Origin: an uncultured Bacilli bacterium
GTDB lineage: Bacteria > Bacillota_I > Bacilli_A > RF39 > UBA660
DNA length: 37,016 bases
Direction of reading: 5' to 3'
Assembly: GCA_947631345.1 (NCBI GenBank)
Contig: CANRKW010000002.1
Coordinates: forward strand, 1 to 37,016
Positions 7,697-15,007 of the stretch are shown here, in pieces (positions within the stretch are counted from its first letter, which is position 1; every line of letters starts with the position of its first letter). The position numbers were made by a program, and so were the translations under genes. Under the pieces are notes generated by a model that worked only from the letters and a program-made list of their open reading frames with translations, did no database searches and was not told where the DNA came from.

Positions 7697-7723
7697 TTCG
7701 ACAAAATTCGACAAATTACGACA
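7697..7723 (+). promoter_or_regulatory. Three tandem Spo0A boxes (0A boxes) upstream of the ComK-family gene
   Basis: TTCGACA (7697-7703), TTCGACA (7707-7713) and TACGACA (7717-7723) repeat at an exact 10-bp step. TTCGACA is the reverse complement of the 0A box TGTCGAA. One helical turn is the spacing with which Spo0A dimers bind tandem boxes. A -10-like TAATAT (7735-7740) lies 12 bp after the third box and there is no recognisable -35, so the boxes would cover the -35 region as at Spo0A-activated promoters. Binding by Spo0A is inferred. Confidence 0.7.
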
Positions 7724-7765
7724 AAGTAAAGTGCTAATATATTGGGCCAAGAAAGGAGGAAGAGT

Positions 7766-8224
7766 ATGAATTACGAAGTAAATTCTAATACACTAGCCAT
7801 AATACCTGCTGGAAATGATAGATGTAAGGTGTTAGAAACTAAAAGAACATATAACTTAAACAAATCATCTTTGAAAGTTATTGAACATAGTTGTGAATAT
7901 TTTGGTGTTAGTTACAGATCTAGAGTTGAAGATAGCTCAAGATACATAAAAGGCAAATACAAAAATCCAATTTTAATTGAAGAAACATCAAGAGTTGTGT
8001 TTTTTCCTATATCTTCAGTAAAAGGAAAAAATACTATTTGGTTAAGTTATAATAATATTTCTGAATATTATACAAGTAATACAAGAAGTGATCATACAAC
8101 TATAAGATTTAAAAACGGCTTAAAAATGGAAATTCCAGTTTCATTTTATAGTTTTAATAATCAATATTTAAAAGCAGCAAGATTAAATTCAGTTGTAGCA
8201 GATAGATTATACAGAAAATATTAA
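7766..8224 (+). CDS. comK: ComK-family transcription regulator (short form)
   Basis: Homolog of the Bacillus competence master regulator ComK, a DNA-binding activator. Matching blocks along the whole protein include YEVNSNTLAIIP near the N-terminus, EHSCEYFGVSYRSR (about 43-56), a VVFFPISS strand, FKNGLKMEIPVSFYSFNNQ (about 117-135) and a final ADRLYRKY. The length is 152 aa, versus about 190 for B. subtilis ComK; the missing part is the C-terminal tail. The ATG at 7766 has AAAGGAGG 6 nt upstream; an upstream TTG in frame (7742) is ignored. It sits where the S4-domain gene yaaA usually lies, between dnaN and recF. Three 0A boxes precede it. Family assignment is strong; its role in competence here is inferred. 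Confidence 0.88.
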   Translation: MNYEVNSNTLAIIPAGNDRCKVLETKRTYNLNKSSLKVIEHSCEYFGVSYRSRVEDSSRYIKGKYKNPILIEETSRVVFFPISSVKGKNTIWLSYNNISEYYTSNTRSDHTTIRFKNGLKMEIPVSFYSFNNQYLKAARLNSVVADRLYRKY

Positions 8225-8250
8225 AAAAACTAGTGTAAAAAACACATTTG

Positions 8251-8259
8251 TGATATAAT
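8251..8259 (+). promoter_or_regulatory. Extended -10 promoter for recF-gyrB-gyrA
   Basis: TGaTATAAT: a perfect -10 hexamer (8254-8259) with the TG extension (8251-8252). No clear -35 hexamer at 16-18 bp. The predicted start near 8266 places the following hairpin at the 5' end of the transcript. Confidence 0.65.
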
Positions 8260-8263
8260 TAGT

Positions 8264-8295
8264 AATAGGTGTATAGGAGTACTTGTATACCTATT
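8264..8295 (+). other. 12-bp hairpin at the 5' end of the recF leader
   Basis: AATAGGTGTATA (8264-8275) pairs with TGTATACCTATT (8284-8295) over 12 consecutive pairs, allowing G-U, with an 8-nt loop GGAGTACT. It begins about 5 nt after the -10 box. The T run after it is short (ATTATTTT), so it looks more like a 5'-terminal stem or attenuator of the recF transcript than a strong comK terminator, though either is possible. Confidence 0.65.
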
Positions 8296-8328
8296 ATTTT
8301 CAATTTTGAAGTTATAAGAGGTTTTAAA

Positions 8329-9411
8329 ATGCATGTCAGGAAGTTAGAATTAACAAATTTTAGAAATTATGATAAATATAAAGTTGATAATTTGGGAGAT
8401 ATTAACATTATTATTGGAGAAAATGGTGTTGGTAAAACCTCAATATTAGAAAGCATTTATGTTTGTAGTTTAGCAAGAAGTTTTAAAAGTAATGATGATT
8501 ATGTAATTTTAAAAAACAATACTGAATTTGTAAAAATTAAAGTAGGACTTCAGGGTGAAAAGAAAGATATTAATTTAGAGTTTTTGCTTACTAATAATGG
8601 TAAAAAGACTAAAATTAATAATCATTTAAAAAAGAGAATAAGTGATTTTATTTCTCAATATAAAGTTATTTTGTTTTCACCAGATGAAATTAAAATAATA
8701 AAAGAGTCTCCTAATACGAGAAGAAATTATTTGAATATTAGTTTATCTCAAATAAATAAGTCTTATATTAAACTCTTAAATAATTATAATGTACTTATAA
8801 AAAATAAAAATGATTATTTGAAAAAAGTTTATATTAATTCTAATATGGATTTAAGATATTTAGATGTTCTTGATATGAAAATAGCAGAAATAGGATGTGA
8901 AATATCTAAAGAAAGAAAAGAATATATTGAGAAACTCAATAAGTACATAAAAAAAATATTTAAAAAGTTTAAAAAAGAAGATGATTTGTACATAAAGTAT
9001 GAAAGTCAATTTTTAAATAAGAATACCAAAGAAGTACTTGAATTACTTAAAAAAAACAGAAATAATGAACTTACTTTGGGACTTACTAAAACTGGTATTC
9101 ATAGAGATGATTTTATATTTATGCACAATGGGAATAACGCTAAAGAATATAGTAGTCAAGGACTTCAAAAATTAGTTTTGTTATCTTTAAAAATGGCGGA
9201 ACTTGAAGTGTTAATAAATGATTATTATGAAGAGCCGATACTTCTTTTAGATGATTTATTTAGTGAACTTGATATTGGTAATCAAAATAAGATTTTAAAT
9301 AACTTAAATAAAAATGTGCAGGTTTTTATTACAACTACTGATATAAATAATGTTAAACAAAACTTGCTAAAGAAAGCAAAAGTTATTAATTTAAGTGAGA
9401 GGGTGAGTTAG
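8329..9411 (+). CDS. recF: DNA replication and repair protein RecF
   Basis: SMC-like ABC ATPase that with RecO and RecR loads RecA on gapped DNA. It starts [17 protein letters not shown], with Walker [10 protein letters not shown] (about 30), a Q-loop/signature region, and Walker [14 protein letters not shown] (about 303). The ATG at 8329 follows AAGAGG with 7-nt spacing; a longer in-frame extension upstream would run through the hairpin and is rejected. 361 aa is normal. The stop is 2 nt before gyrB, indicating an operon recF-gyrB-gyrA. Confidence 0.97.
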   Translation: MHVRKLELTNFRNYDKYKVDNLGDINIIIGENGVGKTSILESIYVCSLARSFKSNDDYVILKNNTEFVKIKVGLQGEKKDINLEFLLTNNGKKTKINNHLKKRISDFISQYKVILFSPDEIKIIKESPNTRRNYLNISLSQINKSYIKLLNNYNVLIKNKNDYLKKVYINSNMDLRYLDVLDMKIAEIGCEISKERKEYIEKLNKYIKKIFKKFKKEDDLYIKYESQFLNKNTKEVLELLKKNRNNELTLGLTKTGIHRDDFIFMHNGNNAKEYSSQGLQKLVLLSLKMAELEVLINDYYEEPILLLDDLFSELDIGNQNKILNNLNKNVQVFITTTDINNVKQNLLKKAKVINLSERVS

Positions 9412-9413
9412 AT

Positions 9414-11324
9414 ATGAATGAAAATCATTATAATGAAAATGATATTCAAGTTTTAGAAGGACTTGAAGCTGTAAGAAAAAGACCTGGTATGTATATAGGT
9501 ACTACTAGTGAAAGGGGATTAAATCATTTAGTGTGGGAAATCGTCGATAATTCTGTTGATGAAGCATTGGCGGGTTATTGTGATGATATAGAAATTGTAA
9601 TCAATAAAGATGAATCTATTACTGTTAAAGATGATGGACGTGGAATACCTACTGGAATACATCCTAAAACTGGTGTAAGTACAGTTGAAACTATTTTTAC
9701 AGTTTTGCATGCTGGAGGTAAATTTGGTGGCGGTGGCTACAAAGTAAGTGGCGGATTACACGGGGTTGGAGCAAGTGTTGTTAATGCACTTAGTACATCT
9801 TTAGAGGTTAAAATTTATCAAAATGGTAATGTTTATTATCAAAAATATATTAATGGTGGAAAGCCTGTGGATAAATTAGCAATTATTGACAAGTGTGATC
9901 CAGATAGGACAGGTACTACTGTTACATTTAGACCAGACCCAGCAATATTCCAAGAAACTACTACTTATAATTATGATACTTTAAGACATAGAGCGCAAGA
10001 ATTGGCTTTTTTAAATAAGGGTTTACAAATAAAACTTATTGATTTAAGAACTGATAAGAGTGAAGCCTTTTTATATAATGGTGGAATTATTGAATATGTT
10101 AAAATGCTTAATGAAAATAAAACACCGATTCATGAAGATATAATTTATTGTGAAGGCGAAGAAGATGGCATAGAAATTGAGGTTGCACTTCAATATAATG
10201 ATGGATATAGTTCAAATATTTATTCTTTTACAAATAATATTAATACTGTTGAAGGTGGTACTCATGAAGAGGGTGTAAGACTTGCACTTTCTAGAATTAT
10301 AAATAAATATGCTAAAAATAGTAATATTATAAAAGAAAAAGATGATGCATTAACTAGTGATGATGTTAGAGAAGGTTTAACAATGATTATTTCTTGTAAG
10401 CATCCTGATCCACAATTTGAAGGACAAACAAAGACTAAACTTGGAAATGCTGAAGTTAGAAAAATTGCTAGTAATGTTTTTGGAGAAAAATTAGAAAAGT
10501 TTTTAATGGAAAATCCGACTGAAGCTAGGATGATAATTGATAAGTGTATTTTGGCTTCTCATGCTAGATTGGCAGCTAAAAAAGCACGTGAGACTACTAG
10601 AAGAAAAGGTGGACTTGAGATTACTAATAAATGGGGAAAATTAACAGACTGTAAGAGTAATGATCCAACAATAAGTGAAATATTTATAGTCGAGGGGGAT
10701 TCTGCCGGTGGTAGTGCTAAAGATGGTAGAGATTATATGACACAGGCTGTTCTTCCGTTACGTGGTAAAATATTAAACGTTGAAAAGGCACGTCTTGATA
10801 GGGCTTTAGGTAATGAGGAAATTAGAAGTATTATTACTGCTTTTGGTACAGGTATAGGCGAAGAATTTGATTTGTCTAAATTACGTTATCATAAAATCAT
10901 TATTATGGCTGATGCCGATGTAGATGGTGGACATATAAGAACTTTGTTGCTTACTTTATTCTATAGATTTTTTAGGCCGATAGTTGAAGCTGGTCACGTT
11001 TATGCAGCTCAACCACCTTTATTTAAAGTAGTTCATGGTAAAACTATAAAATGGTGCTTAACTGAACAAGAAAGAGATGAATATATTGCGTCTTTACCTG
11101 AAAATACAAAATATGAAATAAGTCGTAATAAAGGGTTAGGAGAAATGGATGCTAAGGAACTTAGAGAAACAACAATGAGTATTGAAAATAGAGTTCTTAG
11201 AAAGATTACAGTAGAGGATGCTATGCTTGCAGATAAGGTTTTCGAAACTTTAATGGGTGAGGAAGTCGAGCCAAGAAGACAATTTATTGAAGAAAATGCT
11301 AAGTATGCTGAACTTGATATTTAG
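9414..11324 (+). CDS. gyrB: DNA gyrase subunit B
   Basis: ATPase subunit of gyrase, which introduces negative supercoils. The GHKL ATP-binding domain shows [22 protein letters not shown] and [14 protein letters not shown]. The TOPRIM domain carries [10 protein letters not shown] (about 426) and the metal-binding DADVDG (about 500). 636 aa is full length. GAGAGGGTGAG in the end of recF serves as ribosome binding site. It is followed after 9 nt by gyrA. Confidence 0.98.
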   Translation: MNENHYNENDIQVLEGLEAVRKRPGMYIGTTSERGLNHLVWEIVDNSVDEALAGYCDDIEIVINKDESITVKDDGRGIPTGIHPKTGVSTVETIFTVLHAGGKFGGGGYKVSGGLHGVGASVVNALSTSLEVKIYQNGNVYYQKYINGGKPVDKLAIIDKCDPDRTGTTVTFRPDPAIFQETTTYNYDTLRHRAQELAFLNKGLQIKLIDLRTDKSEAFLYNGGIIEYVKMLNENKTPIHEDIIYCEGEEDGIEIEVALQYNDGYSSNIYSFTNNINTVEGGTHEEGVRLALSRIINKYAKNSNIIKEKDDALTSDDVREGLTMIISCKHPDPQFEGQTKTKLGNAEVRKIASNVFGEKLEKFLMENPTEARMIIDKCILASHARLAAKKARETTRRKGGLEITNKWGKLTDCKSNDPTISEIFIVEGDSAGGSAKDGRDYMTQAVLPLRGKILNVEKARLDRALGNEEIRSIITAFGTGIGEEFDLSKLRYHKIIIMADADVDGGHIRTLLLTLFYRFFRPIVEAGHVYAAQPPLFKVVHGKTIKWCLTEQERDEYIASLPENTKYEISRNKGLGEMDAKELRETTMSIENRVLRKITVEDAMLADKVFETLMGEEVEPRRQFIEENAKYAELDI

Positions 11325-11333
11325 GAGGTTTTT

Positions 11334-13793
11334 ATGGATAAGATTAAAAATGAAAATATAGTAAAAGAAATGGAAAGTTCTTTTCTAGATTATTCTATGA
11401 GTGTTATTGTTGCACGTGCTTTGCCAGAGTTAAGAGATGGACTTAAGCCTGTACATAGAAGAATTTTGTATTCTATGTTTGAAAGTGGATATACACCTGA
11501 TAAGCCTTTTAGGAAAAGTGCTAAAACTGTCGGTGAAGTAATGGGTAATTACCATCCACACGGCGATACTGCTATTTATGAGTCTTTAGTTAGGATGGCT
11601 CAACCATTTAGTTACAGGCATACATTGATTGAAGGACACGGAAACTTTGGTTCGCTAGATGGCGATGGTGCTGCTGCAATGCGTTATACTGAATCTAGAT
11701 TATCTAAGATTTCTATGGAATTATTGAGAGATATTAATAAGAATACAGTTGATTTTATTGATAATTTTGATAGTACTTCTAAGGAACCAACTGTTTTACC
11801 TAGTAGGTTTCCTAATATTTTAGTAAATGGGGCTATGGGAATTGCAGTTGGTATGGCTACTAATATTCCACCTCATAATTTGGGAGAGGTAATTGATGGA
11901 TGTATTGCGTATATGGAGAATAATGATATTACTACACAAGAATTAATGCAATATATTAAGGGTCCTGATTTTCCAACTGGAGCCATTATTTTAGGTAATT
12001 CCGGTATTGTTAAAGCATATGAAACTGGTAAGGGTACTATTACAATAAGAAGTAAGGCAGATATAGAGGAAAGTAATGGTAAGAGTAAAATTATTATTAC
12101 TGAAATTCCATATCAAGTAAATAAAAGAGATTTGCAACAAAGAATTGGAGAGTTAGTAAGAGATAAGGTAATTGATGGAATAGCAGATTTACATGAGGAA
12201 ACTAATCTTGAAAATGGTATTAAAATTGTTGTTACTGTGAAAAAGGATGCTAATGCTAATGTTGTTCTTAATAATCTTTATAAGCATACTCAATTACAAA
12301 CTACTTTTGGAATGAATTTTTTAATGATAGATCAAGGAACTCCTAAAACTTTGGGATTAAAAGATATTATTTCTAAGTATATTGATTTTCAAAAAGAAGT
12401 TATTATAAGAAGGACAAGATTTGAGTTAGACCGTGCAGAGAAAAGGGTTCACATTTTAGAGGGTTATAAGATAGCATTAGATAATTTGGATGAAGTTATT
12501 AACATTATTAGAAATAGTGAAAGTGATATTATTGCTAAGGCAACTTTAATGAATAAATTTTCGCTAAGTGATGTACAAGCTGATGCAATATTAGAGTTAA
12601 AGTTAAGAAGATTAACAGGTTTGGAACGTAATAAAATTGAATCTGAATTAGCAGATTTACTTAAATTAATTGATGAATTAAGAGCAATTTTAGGTAGCGA
12701 GGAGAAAGTTATTAACATTATTAAGGAAGAAATGCTAGATATTAAGAGCAGATATGCTGATGATAGAAGAACAAAAATAGATATGTCTGCAATTGATTAT
12801 ATTGAGGATGAATCATTAATTCCTGAAGAAGATGTTATAATTACAATAACTAATAAGAATTATATTAAGAGAATATCCACAGATACTTATAAAACACAAA
12901 ATCGTGGCGGTGTAGGTATTAAAGGAATGTCCACAAATGAAGAAGACTTTGTTGAGCAAATTATTAATTTATCAACACACGATTATTTATTATTCTTTAG
13001 CAGTAAAGGAAAAGTGTACAGATTAAAGGGATATGAAATACCAGAATTTTCAAGAACTTCTAAAGGCTTACCGTTAATTAATTTGATTCAAATTGATAAA
13101 GATGAAACTATAAGTGCTGTTGTTAAAATTGAAAAGAATAATGAATATAAGTATTTAGTATTTGGTACTAAACTTGGTGTAGTTAAGAAAACTTTAATTA
13201 GTGAGTTTGATAATATTAGACAAAGTGGAAAAATAGCAATTACATTAAGAGAAGACGACGAATTAAATTCAGTAAAAAAATCCACTGGTAATGACCAAAT
13301 ATTAATGTGTTCTTCTAATGGTAGGATGGTTAGATTTAATGAAGAAGAAATACGAACTATGGGTAGAACAGCAACTGGTGTTAAAGGTATAAATTTATCT
13401 GGCGATGTATGTGTAGGAACTGAAGTGACATCTGATAATAGTAATGTTTTAGTTGTAACTGCTAAAGGATATGGTAAAAAGACTCCTGTTTCTGAATATA
13501 GAGAAACAAAACGTGGAAGTAAGGGTGTTAAAACATTAAATATTACTGAAAAGAATGGAAAAATAATTGGTTTTAAATCAGTACAAGATGATAATGATCT
13601 AATAATTGTAACCAATGAGGGAATTATTATAAGACTAGATATTAATAATATTTCAACTATGGGACGTGTAACTCAAGGTGTGAGACTTATTAACTTAAAA
13701 GATAATAATTTAGTTGCAACAATTTCAGTAGTTAATAAATATATTGAAGAAGATAATAGTACTGAAAATATAAGTGAGGAAAATAACGGATAA
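11334..13793 (+). CDS. gyrA: DNA gyrase subunit A
   Basis: DNA-cleaving subunit of gyrase, 819 aa. The N-terminal breakage-reunion domain has the catalytic tyrosine in [10 protein letters not shown] (Tyr about 118). The C-terminal half contains the beta-pinwheel repeats, including the GyrA-box-like [10 protein letters not shown]. The quinolone-pocket sequence reads [10 protein letters not shown]: Thr and Glu stand at the positions that are Ser and Asp in E. coli. Thr here is wild type in several species, so no resistance claim is made. AGGAGG precedes the ATG. Its stop codon lies in the loop of the terminator at 13785-13806. Confidence 0.98.
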   Translation: MDKIKNENIVKEMESSFLDYSMSVIVARALPELRDGLKPVHRRILYSMFESGYTPDKPFRKSAKTVGEVMGNYHPHGDTAIYESLVRMAQPFSYRHTLIEGHGNFGSLDGDGAAAMRYTESRLSKISMELLRDINKNTVDFIDNFDSTSKEPTVLPSRFPNILVNGAMGIAVGMATNIPPHNLGEVIDGCIAYMENNDITTQELMQYIKGPDFPTGAIILGNSGIVKAYETGKGTITIRSKADIEESNGKSKIIITEIPYQVNKRDLQQRIGELVRDKVIDGIADLHEETNLENGIKIVVTVKKDANANVVLNNLYKHTQLQTTFGMNFLMIDQGTPKTLGLKDIISKYIDFQKEVIIRRTRFELDRAEKRVHILEGYKIALDNLDEVINIIRNSESDIIAKATLMNKFSLSDVQADAILELKLRRLTGLERNKIESELADLLKLIDELRAILGSEEKVINIIKEEMLDIKSRYADDRRTKIDMSAIDYIEDESLIPEEDVIITITNKNYIKRISTDTYKTQNRGGVGIKGMSTNEEDFVEQIINLSTHDYLLFFSSKGKVYRLKGYEIPEFSRTSKGLPLINLIQIDKDETISAVVKIEKNNEYKYLVFGTKLGVVKKTLISEFDNIRQSGKIAITLREDDELNSVKKSTGNDQILMCSSNGRMVRFNEEEIRTMGRTATGVKGINLSGDVCVGTEVTSDNSNVLVVTAKGYGKKTPVSEYRETKRGSKGVKTLNITEKNGKIIGFKSVQDDNDLIIVTNEGIIIRLDINNISTMGRVTQGVRLINLKDNNLVATISVVNKYIEEDNSTENISEENNG

Positions 13794-13806
13794 AACCGTT
13801 TTTTTT
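13785..13806 (+). terminator. Intrinsic terminator of recF-gyrB-gyrA
   Basis: AACGG (13785-13789), loop ATAAAA, CCGTT (13796-13800), then six Ts. The left arm is the last two gyrA codons and the stop TAA is in the loop. The first parS site begins only 6 bp after the T run. Confidence 0.85.
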
Positions 13807-13811
13807 CTTTA

Positions 13812-14242
13812 TGTTCCACGTGAAACATTAAACAGAATATCTAAACTAAATACAATAAAACAATGTTCCACGTGGAACATTAAACAGAACTTCTAAATTA
13901 AATATAATAGACCAATGTTCCACGTGAAACATTAAGCAGAACACCTAAACTAAATATAATAGAACAATGTTCCACGTGAAACATTAAACAGAATATCTAA
14001 ATTAAATATAATAAAACAATGTTCCACGTGAAACATTAAACAGAACTTCTAAATTAAATATAATAGAACAATGTTCCACGTAAACATTAAATAGAATATC
14101 TAAATTAAATATAATAAAACAATGTTTCACGTGAAACATTAAACAGAACACCTAAATTAAATATAATGGAACAATGTTCCACGTGAAACATTAAATAGAA
14201 TATCTAAATTAAATATAATGGAACAATGTTCCACGTGAAACA
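13812..14242. repeat. Tandem array of nine parS (ParB-binding) sites, 52-bp period
   Basis: Nine copies of a 16-bp element matching the Bacillus parS consensus TGTTNCACGTGAAACA. They are at 13812, 13864, 13916, 13968, 14020, 14072, 14123, 14175 and 14227. Copy 7 (14123-14138) is the perfect palindrome TGTTTCACGTGAAACA. Copy 2 is the perfect palindrome TGTTCCACGTGGAACA. Copy 6 (14072-14086) lacks one G and is 15 nt. The others read TGTTCCACGTGAAACA. Start-to-start distance is 52 bp, except 51 after the shortened copy. The 36-bp spacers are near-identical and end in TAATRRAACAA-like sequence. No gene lies in 13794-14270. This is most simply a chromosomal centromere for ParB; function is inferred, sequence identity to parS is direct. 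Confidence 0.93.
14072..14086. other. Decayed parS copy (1-nt deletion)
   Basis: TGTTCCACGTAAACA, the sixth array member, lacks the G after CACGT and so breaks the dyad. It also shortens the period to 51 bp and shifts the later copies by one base relative to the earlier ones. ParB binding is expected to be reduced. Confidence 0.85.
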
Positions 14243-14270
14243 TTAAATTAAAATCATTACTTAAATATAT

Positions 14271-14298
14271 TTGAAAATAAAAATCTTTATGATATAAT
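14271..14298 (+). promoter_or_regulatory. Promoter of the SRP RNA gene
   Basis: TTGAAA (14271-14276), 16-bp spacer, TATAAT (14293-14298), about 7 nt before the 5' end of the SRP RNA helix and 28 bp after the last parS site. Confidence 0.85.
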
Positions 14299-14304
14299 CG
14301 TATT

Positions 14305-14384
14305 CAGCACAACATATAACGTGGAATCAGGTCAGGATTGGAAAATAGCAGCCTTAACACTAATTATATGTGTGTGCTTTTTTT
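14305..14384 (+). ncRNA. ffs: Small signal recognition particle RNA (4.5S-like)
   Basis: RNA scaffold for Ffh that targets ribosomes making membrane proteins. The conserved domain IV is clear: GGTCAGG (14330-14336), GGAA tetraloop (14340-14343) and AGCAGCC (14347-14353). The ends GCACAACATATA and TATATGTGTGTGC pair to close a rod, and a run of seven Ts follows, acting as terminator. It is the short type of about 80 nt lacking the Alu domain of B. subtilis scRNA. Here it precedes tadA, whereas in B. subtilis it lies between tadA and dnaX. Confidence 0.95.
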
Positions 14385-14395
14385 AGGAGTAAAAT

Positions 14396-14803
14396 ATGTT
14401 AGAAAATATATGTAATCAATTATATTGCTTATCTTTTAAAGCATATAGAAAAGGTGAAGTACCTGTGGCAGCTATAATTGTAAAAAATAATAAAATAATT
14501 TCAAAGGCAGTTAATAAAAGAAAATCTTCTACTAATCCATTAAATCACGCTGAAATATGTGCTATTATAAAAGCTTGTAAAAAGTTGAAGGATTGGCGAT
14601 TAACTGGATGTGATATGTATGTTACTTTGAAACCTTGCCATATGTGTAATGAGGTTATAAAAGAAGTTAGGCTGAATAATGTTTTTTATTTTATTGATAA
14701 CCCTAAACTTATTAACCTTAAAACTAAATGTACTAAATTAAATACGTACTATTCTGAAAAATATAGTGAGTTATTAACAAATTTTTTTAAAAAATTGAGA
14801 TAA
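14396..14803 (+). CDS. tadA: tRNA-specific adenosine deaminase TadA
   Basis: Zinc deaminase converting A34 to inosine in tRNA-Arg(ACG). Zinc and catalytic motifs are present: HAEICA (His ligand and catalytic Glu) and TLKPCHMC (two Cys ligands). 135 aa is slightly short for the family (about 150-165). The residues after PCHMC are NEV rather than the usual AGA-like sequence, so a related cytosine/adenosine deaminase cannot be fully excluded, but the position before dnaX is the TadA position. AGGAGT lies 5 nt upstream. No promoter of its own is visible: the ribosome binding site directly follows the SRP RNA T run. Confidence 0.85.
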   Translation: MLENICNQLYCLSFKAYRKGEVPVAAIIVKNNKIISKAVNKRKSSTNPLNHAEICAIIKACKKLKDWRLTGCDMYVTLKPCHMCNEVIKEVRLNNVFYFIDNPKLINLKTKCTKLNTYYSEKYSELLTNFFKKLR

Positions 14804-14827
14804 AATATATTTTTATTAACATATTAA

Positions 14828-14836
14828 TGTTATAAT
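14828..14836 (+). promoter_or_regulatory. Extended -10 promoter for dnaX
   Basis: TGtTATAAT with perfect -10 (14831-14836) and TG extension. No good -35. A 6-bp hairpin, AGTGTT (14846-14851) / AACACT (14859-14864), follows in the leader. Confidence 0.6.
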
Positions 14837-14908
14837 CTTTTTATAAGTGTTATTTATAAACACTAAAAAATTATTTATAGACAGATATTTTTAAAAATGG
14901 GAGGTGAA

Positions 14909-15007
14909 ATGAGACTTGTCTACTCGAAATTATTATGTCATATACTGCTTTATATAGAAAATATAGACCAAACAATTTTAAAAATGTTGTTGGACAAGAT
15001 GTTATAG
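14909..15007 (+). CDS. Possible 32-aa leader peptide overlapping the dnaX start
   Basis: ATG at 14909 lies 4 nt after GGGAGG, the only good ribosome binding site in the dnaX leader, and opens a 32-codon frame beginning MRLVYSKLL that ends at TAG 15005-15007, inside dnaX but in another frame. It may be a real upstream ORF coupling or throttling dnaX translation, or the ribosome binding site may simply act at a distance. No homology is recognised. Confidence 0.3.
   Translation: MRLVYSKLLCHILLYIENIDQTILKMLLDKML

Noticed and set aside
7635..7765. ComK boxes (AAAA-N5-TTTT) for autoregulation of the ComK-family gene
   Set aside because: A and T runs are everywhere in this intergenic DNA, so such matches carry no weight without binding data.
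11408..11423. Possible parS in gyrA (TGTTGCACGTGCTTTG)
   Set aside because: Left half and core match but the right half CTTTG does not match AAACA; it is coding sequence for IVARAL. Likewise CACGTG at 10585-10590 and 36783-36788 have poor flanks.
13812..14242. Possible CRISPR array (regular repeats with spacers)
   Set aside because: The repeated unit is the 16-bp parS palindrome and the spacers are nearly identical to each other, not unique; no cas genes are present.
13794..14304. rRNA operon expected after gyrA as in B. subtilis
   Set aside because: No 16S, 23S or tRNA sequence is present; the space holds only the parS array and the SRP RNA promoter.
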